Assembly (NCBI GenBank): GCA_030618495.1
Contig: JAUXDE010000062.1
Location: 1 to 9,988, forward strand
Reading direction: 5' to 3'
DNA from: Clostridia bacterium
GTDB lineage: Bacteria > UBA6262 > WVXT01 > JAUXBS01
Length of the DNA: 9,988 nt
Position numbers and translations under genes: made by a program. Below the pieces are notes generated by a model, which was not told the origin of the DNA, ran no database searches, and saw nothing but the letters and a program-made list of their open reading frames with translations. Of this stretch, positions 1 through 6,430 are shown in pieces. Numbering within the stretch: position 1 is the first letter of the stretch; each line of letters begins with the position of its first letter.

Positions 1-1
1 T

Positions 2-157
2 ACGATTAGAAGTTCCGTTGCCGGGGACAGCCCGATGTGGGCGGGGAAGGATGAGAAAGGAAATACGGTCAACAGCGGGCTGTATATTTACCGGATAAAA
101 TACTCGGACGATACGAGCAAGCCGATATTGAGTGGTGTCATTGTTGTTGCAAAATAG
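2..157 (+). CDS. C-terminal end of a secreted protein with FlgD-Ig / T9SS type-A-like terminal domain (5' partial)
   Basis: Reading from base 2, the frame stays open for 51 codons and stops at TAG 155-157; the start lies before the window. The fragment contains the pattern W-x-G-K-D-E-K-G-N-x-V-x-S-G-L-Y-I-Y-R-I (residues 13-32 of the fragment), a short polar stretch, then a final strand S-G-V-I-V-V-A-K. This is the hallmark of the FlgD-Ig-like beta-sandwich found at the extreme C-terminus of many large extracellular proteins, closely similar in shape to type IX secretion type-A sorting domains. What is seen is only the terminal domain; the function of the rest is unknown. It lies 32 nt upstream of a PorV-family gene on the same strand with no promoter visible between, so the two are probably co-transcribed. 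Family assignment of this tail is fairly secure; a sorting role is inferred. Confidence 0.75.
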   Translation, partial: TIRSSVAGDSPMWAGKDEKGNTVNSGLYIYRIKYSDDTSKPILSGVIVVAK

Positions 158-158
158 A

Positions 159-175
159 GGGGTCAGGCTTTAACA
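159..175. repeat. Possible fragment of a dispersed GGGGTCAGGC-type repeat
   Basis: Immediately after the stop of the first gene is GGGGTCAGGCTTTAACA. It resembles the GGGGTCAGG(T/C)CTT... elements scattered through intergenic regions of many environmental bacterial genomes, sometimes beside Y1-type (REP-associated) transposases. Only one arm is present and no inverted partner or transposase is in this window. The assignment is from memory of similar sequence and is weak. Confidence 0.25.
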
Positions 176-189
176 CAAAAAGGCAGATA

Positions 190-1419
190 ATGCGTAAAAA
201 GAATAACATTATTTTAACAATAGGAGTTTTCATCGTTACCTGCGGCTGGCTGGTAAGGCCCGGTTATTCCGCATTCGATATTTCAGGCTGGGGAGCGAGA
301 CCGACGGGCATGGGGGGCGCTTTTTGCGCCGTAAGCGATGACGCCAATGCGATATTCTGGAATCCCGCGGGTATCGCCAGGATGAAGTACGCCGAGGCGA
401 CTTTCATGCACTGTCTGCCGTATCTTGGCCTTGATTTGAAGAGATGGGACGCTGAAGCGAATAAATACGTGGCCGCGAACCTGGCAATGAATTATCTGGC
501 AGCGGCATACCCGTTAGGAAGAGCAGGTTCGGTCGGGCTGGGTTGGACGAACTTCAACGAGACGATACTCTATCATGAAAATGCCGTATCACTGAACTAT
601 GCCCTGCAGGTAATCGGTTACGGCGCTGATGAGAAAAGGCGCAGGTTCAGTGAAGAAAAGCAGGTAGATGTGTATGCGGGGCTGAATTTAAAATATGTTA
701 ACCATATGTACGGCATGAACGAACGGACAGAGAAAGACCCTGTTTTCGGCAATAAAGGTTCGTCAACGTCAGTGTCCGGAATTACCGCGGAAATCGGGGG
801 TATCGCTGTTATTGACAAAAATATTTCAATCGGGCTGGCAATAAAGAATATCATACCGGTGAACCTGGGATTATTGGATGAGGAATTACTGCTCCCGGAA
901 ATCAGGCTGGGAGGCGCTTACGAGGTGTATGAGAATATTACACCGACGCTTGATATTTTATACAGGCTGGGTGTTCCCGAAGCGCAGAGTTTCAATATTT
1001 GCCTGGGCTGCGAGGCATGGTTTTTATATAAAACTATCGGAGTGAGGACCGGGGTGAACCTGGATGAGATAGGTATAGGGTTCAGTTTCCGCAAGCTCCT
1101 GGAAGTTATCGGGGTGCAGGCGGATTATTCTTTTAACTATCCTTTCATGGTGGGGCCAAATCATATCGGAACTCACAGGGTTTCAATTACACTCCAGTTT
1201 GGCGAGTCCCTTGGGCTTGTGGCGGTGGAAGAACAGAAGGGGTTGGATAGAAAAGACAAGAAAGCGGTTATTGAGCAGTACTATAAACAGGGGGTCAGGT
1301 ATTACAAGAAAGGTAATTACAGGGCAGCCATAAGGGAGTGGAGAAAGGTATTGACGCTTAAGCCGAACCACAGAAAGACCAAAGTTCTAATCAACAAGGC
1401 AAGAGAAAAAATGGAATAA
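190..1419 (+). CDS. PorV/PorQ-family outer-membrane beta-barrel protein with C-terminal TPR
   Basis: The 409-residue product has an N-terminal signal peptide (basic residues 2-4, hydrophobic stretch about 7-22, probable cleavage near A28). It is followed by the family signature: G-W-G-A-R-P-T-G-M-G-G-A-F at 33-45, then D-D-A-N-A-I-F-W-N-P-A-G at 50-61. Residues about 29-337 alternate like a FadL/PorV beta-barrel and end in a strand V-S-I-T-L-Q-F (331-337). A charged linker leads to a TPR-like helix pair at about 362-396 (Y-x-x-G-x-x-Y-Y-x-x-G-N-Y-x-x-A-I, then L-x-L-K-P-N-H). In Bacteroidota PorV shuttles type IX secretion cargo; many homologues elsewhere have no known role, so transport or cargo handling is inference. 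The start ATG has a weak AAGG at 180-183 and directly precedes the signal peptide. The upstream neighbour ends in a FlgD-Ig/sorting-like domain, which fits a cargo-carrier pairing. The TPR extension is outside the usual PorV core. Confidence 0.85.
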   Translation: MRKKNNIILTIGVFIVTCGWLVRPGYSAFDISGWGARPTGMGGAFCAVSDDANAIFWNPAGIARMKYAEATFMHCLPYLGLDLKRWDAEANKYVAANLAMNYLAAAYPLGRAGSVGLGWTNFNETILYHENAVSLNYALQVIGYGADEKRRRFSEEKQVDVYAGLNLKYVNHMYGMNERTEKDPVFGNKGSSTSVSGITAEIGGIAVIDKNISIGLAIKNIIPVNLGLLDEELLLPEIRLGGAYEVYENITPTLDILYRLGVPEAQSFNICLGCEAWFLYKTIGVRTGVNLDEIGIGFSFRKLLEVIGVQADYSFNYPFMVGPNHIGTHRVSITLQFGESLGLVAVEEQKGLDRKDKKAVIEQYYKQGVRYYKKGNYRAAIREWRKVLTLKPNHRKTKVLINKAREKME

Positions 1420-1420
1420 A

Positions 1421-1432
1421 GTGATATATCAC
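1421..1432. promoter_or_regulatory. Perfect 12-bp palindrome GTGATATATCAC, possible operator
   Basis: GTGATA-TATCAC is a perfect inverted repeat starting two bases after the porV-like stop codon and 35 bp upstream of the -35 box at 1468. No T-run follows, so it does not look like an intrinsic terminator. Its centre would be about 76 bp upstream of the predicted transcription start, a position compatible with a dimeric regulator. It resembles CRP/FNR-type sites only loosely, because the half-site spacing is too short. Its core GATATATC recurs at 1562-1569. A role is inferred. Confidence 0.35.
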
Positions 1433-1467
1433 ACATTGATATAGCGACGATAAACAAAAAATAATGG

Positions 1468-1496
1468 TTGACAAAAGCGACAGGGTGTGGTATAAT
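1468..1496 (+). promoter_or_regulatory. Consensus sigma-70-type promoter with extended -10, upstream of pilM
   Basis: TTGACA (1468-1473) and TATAAT (1491-1496) are both exact consensus hexamers separated by the optimal 17 bp. TGG directly before the -10 (1488-1490) supplies the extended -10 TG dinucleotide. Transcription would start near 1503, leaving a leader of about 160 nt before pilM. It sits in the only long intergenic gap of the window and points into the pil operon, so it most likely drives pilM-Q and perhaps the genes beyond. The match is unusually perfect, suggesting strong constitutive-type transcription unless a regulator or leader element limits it. Confidence 0.8.
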
Positions 1497-1509
1497 AGTC
1501 AAATTAGTG

Positions 1510-1538
1510 TTGACAATCGTCTGTATTTTTGTTACTTT
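1510..1538 (+). promoter_or_regulatory. Possible second, weaker promoter for pilM
   Basis: A second exact TTGACA (1510-1515) lies 42 bp downstream of the first. At 17-bp spacing it is followed by TACTTT (1533-1538), which matches the -10 consensus at three of six positions including T1, A2 and T6. Transcription would start near 1545. The -35 is perfect but the -10 is poor, so this may be a weak tandem promoter or chance. Confidence 0.3.
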
Positions 1539-1553
1539 AAGGAAATTTCAACG

Positions 1554-1577
1554 GCAGACTAGATATATCTGAACTGC
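1554..1577 (+). promoter_or_regulatory. Inverted repeat in the pilM leader (GCAG / AGATATATCT / CTGC)
   Basis: The 10-bp perfect palindrome AGATATATCT (1561-1570) is flanked symmetrically by GCAG (1554-1557) and CTGC (1574-1577), with 3-nt unpaired spacers. As RNA it would make only a weak interrupted hairpin; as DNA it could be a dimer binding site. It shares the core GATATATC with the palindrome at 1421-1432, so the pair brackets the promoter at a centre-to-centre distance of 139 bp. It matches no riboswitch I recognise. Confidence 0.3.
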
Positions 1578-1662
1578 AGTTGAATAAATACTATGAGAAG
1601 AAGGATGTTTTTAAAAAATTTATTAATAATTGTATAGTAAATAAATAAGTCAGGGAAATGTA

Positions 1663-2748
1663 ATGGCAAAAAATCTAATAGGTCTTGATATAGGTTCTCA
1701 TGGCATCAAGCTGGTACAGCTTAAGGGGGCGGGGAAGAAGGTAAGTCTTGAGAAATGTATAAATCAACCGTTTTCAACCGTTTCCATTTCAGAACTTTCA
1801 CCCGATGACAGGTTGAATCTAATTTCCGGGGACCTTAAAAAGATTTTAACGGATAACAAGATTACCGATAAGAAAGTTGCCATATCGGTTTCGGGTAATT
1901 CAGTGATAGTGAGATACGTTAAGTTCCCCAAGATGCCTTCCAGCGACCTGGAGAAGTCAATTCAATTCGAGGCGGAGCCGTATATACCATTTGATATCAA
2001 GGAAGTCAATATCAGTACCTACATAATAGGCGATGTTATGGAGGAAAACGTACCTAAAATGGAGACGGTCCTGGTGGCGGCGAAGAAGGACATCCTGCAG
2101 GAGCGCATGAATATTATAGAAAGAGCGGGGTTGAAACCCGCGATTATTGATGTTGACGCATTTGCCCTGGAAAACGTGTACGAATTGAACCGCCAGGAGT
2201 CAGAGGAGGATGAAGAGACTGTCATGATGTTTGATATCGGAGCTGCTACCTCCAATATTAACATTCTTGAGAAGGGTGTTTCAAAAGTTGTGAGAGACCT
2301 TTTTGTTGCCGGCAATAGTTTCACAAACGCTATTCAGAAGGGTATGCAGATGGATTTTAATTCTGCGGAAGAGATGAAAAAAGAGAAGGGTATAATATTA
2401 CCCGATGAGGAAAAGGCGGCGGGAGACGAAAGCGAAATCCAGTTTTCCATGAGCATAATGCCTGTACTGCAGGAAATGGTTGGTGAAATACAGCGTTCAA
2501 TTGATTATTACCAGGCCCCCACGGAAGGTGAAATGAGGGTTGAAAAAATTATCTTGAGCGGCGGCAGCGCAATACTCAAAAACATTGATAAATACCTTGC
2601 CAAGGAACTTAATATTCCCGTTGAAATATGCAATCCTTTCGGCAATGTAAGCGTCAATGAGGTTTCCGATGAATTTGAAAAGGATGCTCCGGTGTTTGCC
2701 GTGGCGCTGGGACTTGCCTTGAGGTCTGAAGGGGACATTAAGAAATAA
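1663..2748 (+). CDS. pilM: Type IV pilus assembly ATPase-fold protein PilM
   Basis: This 361-residue, FtsA/actin-like cytoplasmic protein anchors the type IV pilus alignment complex by binding the N-terminus of PilN. The sequence opens with the family's phosphate-1 motif G-L-D-I-G-S-H-G-I-K (7-16). The conserved PilM block Y-V-K-F-P-K-M-P then L-E-K-S-I-x-F-E-A-E-P-Y-I-P-F follows at 85-110. The second nucleotide-binding loop is M-F-D-I-G-A-A-T-S-N (189-198), the adenosine motif is I-L-S-G-G-S-A (297-303), and the family-typical end is G-L-A-L-R (350-354). Length is normal for PilM. The ATG has AGGGA at 1652-1656, six bases away. It is first in the pilMNOPQ operon behind a consensus promoter and is separated from pilN by one base. 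All nucleotide-binding motifs look intact. Assignment is very secure from both sequence and gene order. Confidence 0.97.
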   Translation: MAKNLIGLDIGSHGIKLVQLKGAGKKVSLEKCINQPFSTVSISELSPDDRLNLISGDLKKILTDNKITDKKVAISVSGNSVIVRYVKFPKMPSSDLEKSIQFEAEPYIPFDIKEVNISTYIIGDVMEENVPKMETVLVAAKKDILQERMNIIERAGLKPAIIDVDAFALENVYELNRQESEEDEETVMMFDIGAATSNINILEKGVSKVVRDLFVAGNSFTNAIQKGMQMDFNSAEEMKKEKGIILPDEEKAAGDESEIQFSMSIMPVLQEMVGEIQRSIDYYQAPTEGEMRVEKIILSGGSAILKNIDKYLAKELNIPVEICNPFGNVSVNEVSDEFEKDAPVFAVALGLALRSEGDIKK

Positions 2749-2749
2749 A

Positions 2750-3325
2750 ATGATAAAAATCAATCTTCTGCCAAAAGAGATACTGGAAAAGGAAAAAGGG
2801 AAAAAACTGGTATTTCTTATAATCTTTGCATGCGCCTGCCTGCTTCTGGCAGTTTTCGGGACTTACGGAATGAGGGTTCTGAAGTACAGGGGTTTGAATG
2901 CCGAGATAAAAGATATCGATAAAAAACTTGAACCCCTGCAGGAAACCATTGCCAAGGTTGAAAAAATTGAAAATGAAAAGAAGAAATTAAAAACAAAAGT
3001 AGGAGTGATAAAGACATTGATGAAAGAAAGTCTATTATACCCGCACCTGATGCAGGACATCTCGGCAGTAATTCCCTGGAATGTATGGATGACTTCGTTG
3101 CATACCAACATGAAGGGGGAAACGCTGAAACTCAAAATGAAACTTTTTGCGACTAATAATGGCGGGGTTGCCAGGTTCACCGCTCGACTTGAAGACTCCG
3201 AGAAATTCGATAATGTAGAAATGGGAGGTGTTCTTACGTCAACGATGGGCGAAGGAGTGGAAGTAAGGACTTTTGATATAGATTGTGATTATGTTCATAA
3301 AGAAAAGGAAAAAAAAGAAGGTTAA
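2750..3325 (+). CDS. pilN: Type IV pilus inner-membrane protein PilN
   Basis: The 191-residue protein starts with the diagnostic cytoplasmic PilM-binding motif I-N-L-L-P (4-8). A single transmembrane helix follows at about 20-40, then a lysine/glutamate-rich coiled coil at about 45-92, and a periplasmic ferredoxin-like domain at about 95-183 containing I-P-W-N-V-W-M-T-S-L. It pairs with PilO to form the periplasmic stalk linking PilM to the PilP-PilQ secretin assembly. The start is one base after the pilM stop, with only a distant AGGGG (2730-2734), so translation is probably coupled to pilM. The C-terminus ends in a run of Lys/Glu residues. Size and order match the family. Confidence 0.95.
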   Translation: MIKINLLPKEILEKEKGKKLVFLIIFACACLLLAVFGTYGMRVLKYRGLNAEIKDIDKKLEPLQETIAKVEKIENEKKKLKTKVGVIKTLMKESLLYPHLMQDISAVIPWNVWMTSLHTNMKGETLKLKMKLFATNNGGVARFTARLEDSEKFDNVEMGGVLTSTMGEGVEVRTFDIDCDYVHKEKEKKEG

Positions 3326-3331
3326 CCGGCA

Positions 3332-3907
3332 ATGGATATAAAAGCAGAGTTAGGTAAAATAGATTTTAAGAGCAAGGAAGTTCAGAATATCCTGGGCGGT
3401 ATAGGGCTGGGTATAATAATCATAATCGCATTCTTTAAGTATGTATACGCGCCTATGGGTCTCAAAATAAAGGATCTTGAGAAGCAGGTAGAAGAAAAGG
3501 TAGAAGTATTAAGGAAAGCCGAGGAAGAAGCGAAAAGACTGCCCGAGTTAGAGGTGGAGTTTAAAGCGCTTAAGGTTGAACTTGCCCATGTGGAAAAGAA
3601 ACTTCCCAGGGAAAACGATATTCCGGGACTGCTTAAAACTGCCACCAGGGTGGGGCGCAGATATTCCATTGACATTACGAATTTCAGTCCCAGGAAAGAG
3701 AGCAAGAAAGCATACTATACATTGCTGCCCATGGAGATATCCATAAACACGACTTATCACAGGCTGGGATTTTTTATGACTAAAATGGCGCAGCAGGAAA
3801 GAGTGCTTGGTTTTAAAAACCTTAGAATTACTTCAACCATTGATGAGAATAGCCGTGTGAACATCATGGCGAGTTTTATGCTGTGCGCTTATGTTTACAA
3901 TGATTAG
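3332..3907 (+). CDS. pilO: Type IV pilus inner-membrane protein PilO
   Basis: The 191-residue protein has a short cytoplasmic N-terminus, one transmembrane helix at about 20-40 (rich in Gly/Ile), a coiled coil at about 45-90 and a compact periplasmic domain at about 95-191. The signature K-K-L-P-R-E-N-D-I-P-G-L-L (89-101) corresponds to the conserved L-P-x-x-x-x-I-P-x-L-L segment of PilO. The following Y-T-L-L-P-M-E-I (129-136) and Y-H-R-L-G-F-F (142-148) match the family's central strand and helix. It heterodimerises with PilN in the periplasm. GAAGG at 3317-3321 lies 10 bases before the ATG, inside the end of pilN. This PilO is the alignment protein, not the pilin glycosyltransferase that carries the same name in Pseudomonas 1244. 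Confidence 0.95.
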   Translation: MDIKAELGKIDFKSKEVQNILGGIGLGIIIIIAFFKYVYAPMGLKIKDLEKQVEEKVEVLRKAEEEAKRLPELEVEFKALKVELAHVEKKLPRENDIPGLLKTATRVGRRYSIDITNFSPRKESKKAYYTLLPMEISINTTYHRLGFFMTKMAQQERVLGFKNLRITSTIDENSRVNIMASFMLCAYVYND

Positions 3908-3921
3908 AAAGTATTAACAGA

Positions 3922-4479
3922 GTGAAAAAAGTGATAAAAAAGTTATTTATAATACAATTATTAGCGTTATTGTTCCTGATTTCTACGATGGGTGGTTGCG
4001 GGAAGAAGGACTCCGGAAACGCGGAACTCGATGCTGCCATGGAGAAAATGGCAAGGATAGCTCATAAAAAGATGCTTGCCAGGCTCAAGGCCGGGGAGAA
4101 AAAGAAGAAGGAAGAGAAGAAATACGTATACCGCACAAAGAATGTCAGGAATCCTTTTATTCCGCCGGGACTCAAGGCGGATGGAGATACAGTTTCGGGG
4201 GGTGTTGATATATCGCTGCTTGAACTAAAGGGAATTATAGAATCAACCGATAAGAAGGAAAAATATGCCCTTGTTGCGGGCCCCGGAGGCAGGAGTTATA
4301 TTGTCAAGGGAACCAAACTGATAGGTTTAAACAATCAGGTTGTTCCCGGGGTAACGGGTTCCGTGGAGAAGAGCAGGGTAATCCTGAACACGAGGAAGCA
4401 TTATATGCGCGTGTTAAGGATTAAAAGCGCTAAATCTGAATCGTTAAAACTTGAAATGAAAAAAGTTAAGGAGAAATAA
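3922..4479 (+). CDS. pilP: Type IV pilus biogenesis lipoprotein PilP
   Basis: The 185-residue protein starts at GTG 3922; the next upstream in-frame triplet of interest is a stop at 3901-3903, so no earlier ATG is possible. The N-terminus is a lipoprotein signal: basic residues, hydrophobic stretch 8-20, and a lipobox-like T-M-G-G-C with the lipidated Cys at 26. A charged, lysine-rich flexible segment (about 40-68) precedes the PilP core, which begins with R-N-P-F-I-P-P (76-82). The core continues L-L-E-L-K-G-I-I (99-106), Y-A-L-V-x-G-P-G-G-R-S-Y-I-V-K-G-T (115-131), all conserved PilP features. PilP connects the PilN/PilO dimer with the periplasmic N-domains of PilQ. The ribosome-binding signal is poor. 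Spacing is 14 nt after pilO and 3 nt before pilQ. Confidence 0.93.
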   Translation: MKKVIKKLFIIQLLALLFLISTMGGCGKKDSGNAELDAAMEKMARIAHKKMLARLKAGEKKKKEEKKYVYRTKNVRNPFIPPGLKADGDTVSGGVDISLLELKGIIESTDKKEKYALVAGPGGRSYIVKGTKLIGLNNQVVPGVTGSVEKSRVILNTRKHYMRVLRIKSAKSESLKLEMKKVKEK

Positions 4480-4482
4480 AAT

Positions 4483-6402
4483 ATGAGAAAATTTATAATA
4501 AGAATTTCAGCTATGTTGTGTTTTCTTTTCTTGTTATTTTTAACATTCAATAAGACGATGATGGCTGAAAAAGCGGGGTCGGCCCCGGAGTATAAGGAGA
4601 TGAAAAACGTAAAGGTTAAAAAAATCAGCGATACGAAATCAGACGTAATCATCCAGACCACGGGGCTTGTCAAGTACCGCTGTTTCAAGATAGAGTCTCC
4701 TCCCAAGCTTGTGGTTGATATAACGGGTATAAAACACAGCTGGGATAAGAAGAACATGGAAGTGGATAATCCCCTTATAAAAAAAGTGAGGACCAGCCAG
4801 TTCCAGGACGAGCCCGAAATGGTTGTTCGTGTCGTGCTGGATTTAAGCAGGCAGGTAAGCTATGAAGCCGAAAGTACCGCAAGTAATATCATCATAACCG
4901 TTTTTTCGGAAAAAGGCGCCACTGAAAAAAAGCCGGAAAAAAGAGTGGAAAAGAAGGTTGAAAAGAAACCCGTTAAGAAGGCTGTAAAAAAGAAACCCGC
5001 GGTAAAAAAACAGAAAAATACTGAAGATATCGAACATAAGAGACTCGTTGAAAAAATAAGGAAACAGGAAGAAGAGGCGGCCTTAAGGGAAAAGAAAAAA
5101 AAGGGAAAGCCGTCGGTAATGGAAGGGGTAATCCCGTCCATAAGCGATGAAATCGTTAACCTGAATTTTTACCAGGCTGATATTACCGAAGTCATGAGGA
5201 TGCTCTCGGAGCAGAGCGGGATGAACTTTATTTACGGTTCGGATGTTTCCGGAACGATTACGCTATTTCTGGAGAATGTTTCATTTGACGATGCTTTCCG
5301 GGCTATTCTCAAGTTAAGCGGGCTGGTAGCGCAGAAACAGTCGGAGAATATCGTCCGTATCGTTACGCCGCAGCAGTTGAAAACCGAGAGGGGCAGGGCC
5401 GTCAAAATTACCCGAAAGTTCACCATGAAATATACCAAGGCAGATGATATCAAGGCACAGCTCACGGGTATGGAGTTCGGCGGGGTAAAAGCCAACGTCA
5501 GCACGGACAAGACAACGAACAGTTTAATCATAACAACGACGCCGGAAGGGCTTGAGGAGTATCAAAAGATAGTCAATGAACTTGATGTAATGCCGAGGCA
5601 GGTGATGATTGAAGCAAGAATAATGGAAATAGGCATTGATGATGTCCCCATTAACTTAGGTGTTGATTGGTCGGTAGCGCGCGATTTTAACAACAGGAAC
5701 AACAGGGGCTCAGGAAAGGATAACCTGCTTACTATTGGTTCAACTCAGGATTCAAGCGCTAGGTATGAAGGATTTGACGGGAATGCTCCGTATATTGCTC
5801 ATCCGGGAGAAGACGGATCGGGTGTGAATTTTATGGAGAACCTGACTTCAGCGGGCGGGATACTCCGGATAGGCAGTATACTTAACCAGACCAGGTTTAA
5901 TCTTACCCTGGCAGCGCTTTCTAAGTCCACTAAGTTAAAAGAACTTTCCCACCCGCGAATAATAACGTTGAACAATGAGACGGCAAAGGTGCTTGTAGGA
6001 GATAAAATACCGGTTAAGGAAAAATCTGTCAGTCAGGGAATTATGACGGAATCTATCAAGTATCTTGACACAGGTATAAAACTATCGGTTACCCCCACCA
6101 TTAATGAGGACGGGTACATAACACTCGTGGTTCATCCTGAAATAAGTACCTTTAAAGCCGATGGGAGCAGTTACGTAATCAGCACGAGGGAGGCTGAAAC
6201 AAAGGTGCTTGTAAAGGACGGCGATACAATTGTAATCGGTGGATTGATTAAGGATCAGGAAGTGAAGACCACGAGCAAGGTGCCTATACTCGGGGATATA
6301 CCGATACTGGGTATATTATTCAGGCATAAAAAAATTGAGAATAAACGCACTGAACTATTGGTGTTCGTGACGGCAAATATAATAAAGCAGCTTGAAGAAT
6401 AA
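4483..6402 (+). CDS. pilQ: Type IV pilus outer-membrane secretin PilQ
   Basis: The 639-residue protein is the pore through which the pilus crosses the outer membrane. Order of regions: signal peptide (hydrophobic 7-22); one AMIN domain (about 41-143), which in the family binds peptidoglycan; a very lysine/glutamate-rich linker (about 144-210); an N0/STN domain (about 222-298) with L-N-F-Y-Q-A-D-I-T-E-V; an N1/NolW domain (about 310-372); and the secretin barrel (about 373-637). The barrel has E-A-R-I-M-E-I (377-383), L-S-H-P-R-I-I-T-L-N-N (488-498) and the hallmark V-P-I-L-G-D-I-P-I-L-G-I-L-F (600-613), followed by R-T-E-L-L-V-F-V-T (622-630). AAGGAG at 4468-4473 inside the end of pilP gives a good ribosome-binding site, nine bases before ATG. 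Only one AMIN domain is visible, and the length is within the usual range. No PilW/PilF-type pilotin gene is adjacent. Confidence 0.97.
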   Translation: MRKFIIRISAMLCFLFLLFLTFNKTMMAEKAGSAPEYKEMKNVKVKKISDTKSDVIIQTTGLVKYRCFKIESPPKLVVDITGIKHSWDKKNMEVDNPLIKKVRTSQFQDEPEMVVRVVLDLSRQVSYEAESTASNIIITVFSEKGATEKKPEKRVEKKVEKKPVKKAVKKKPAVKKQKNTEDIEHKRLVEKIRKQEEEAALREKKKKGKPSVMEGVIPSISDEIVNLNFYQADITEVMRMLSEQSGMNFIYGSDVSGTITLFLENVSFDDAFRAILKLSGLVAQKQSENIVRIVTPQQLKTERGRAVKITRKFTMKYTKADDIKAQLTGMEFGGVKANVSTDKTTNSLIITTTPEGLEEYQKIVNELDVMPRQVMIEARIMEIGIDDVPINLGVDWSVARDFNNRNNRGSGKDNLLTIGSTQDSSARYEGFDGNAPYIAHPGEDGSGVNFMENLTSAGGILRIGSILNQTRFNLTLAALSKSTKLKELSHPRIITLNNETAKVLVGDKIPVKEKSVSQGIMTESIKYLDTGIKLSVTPTINEDGYITLVVHPEISTFKADGSSYVISTREAETKVLVKDGDTIVIGGLIKDQEVKTTSKVPILGDIPILGILFRHKKIENKRTELLVFVTANIIKQLEE

Positions 6403-6430
6403 ATAGTAAGATAAACGGAGGGTACCAAAA

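Noticed and set aside
1421-1432. Palindrome after the porV-like gene as an intrinsic terminator.
   Set aside because: It is AT-rich, has almost no loop and is not followed by a T-run.
1593-1637. A 14-codon open frame (starting M-R-R-R-M) in the pilM leader, as a possible leader peptide.
   Set aside because: It has no ribosome-binding site, no run of regulatory codons and no terminator/antiterminator pairing; AT-rich sequence easily yields such short frames.
4860-5141. Minus-strand open frame rich in Phe and Ser opposite the pilQ linker.
   Set aside because: It is the antisense of the Lys/Glu-rich coding region; the composition is a by-product and the plus-strand secretin is certain.
6065-6092. 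TTGACA inside pilQ as an internal promoter.
   Set aside because: No TATAAT-like hexamer at 16-18 bp spacing; it lies in conserved secretin coding sequence.
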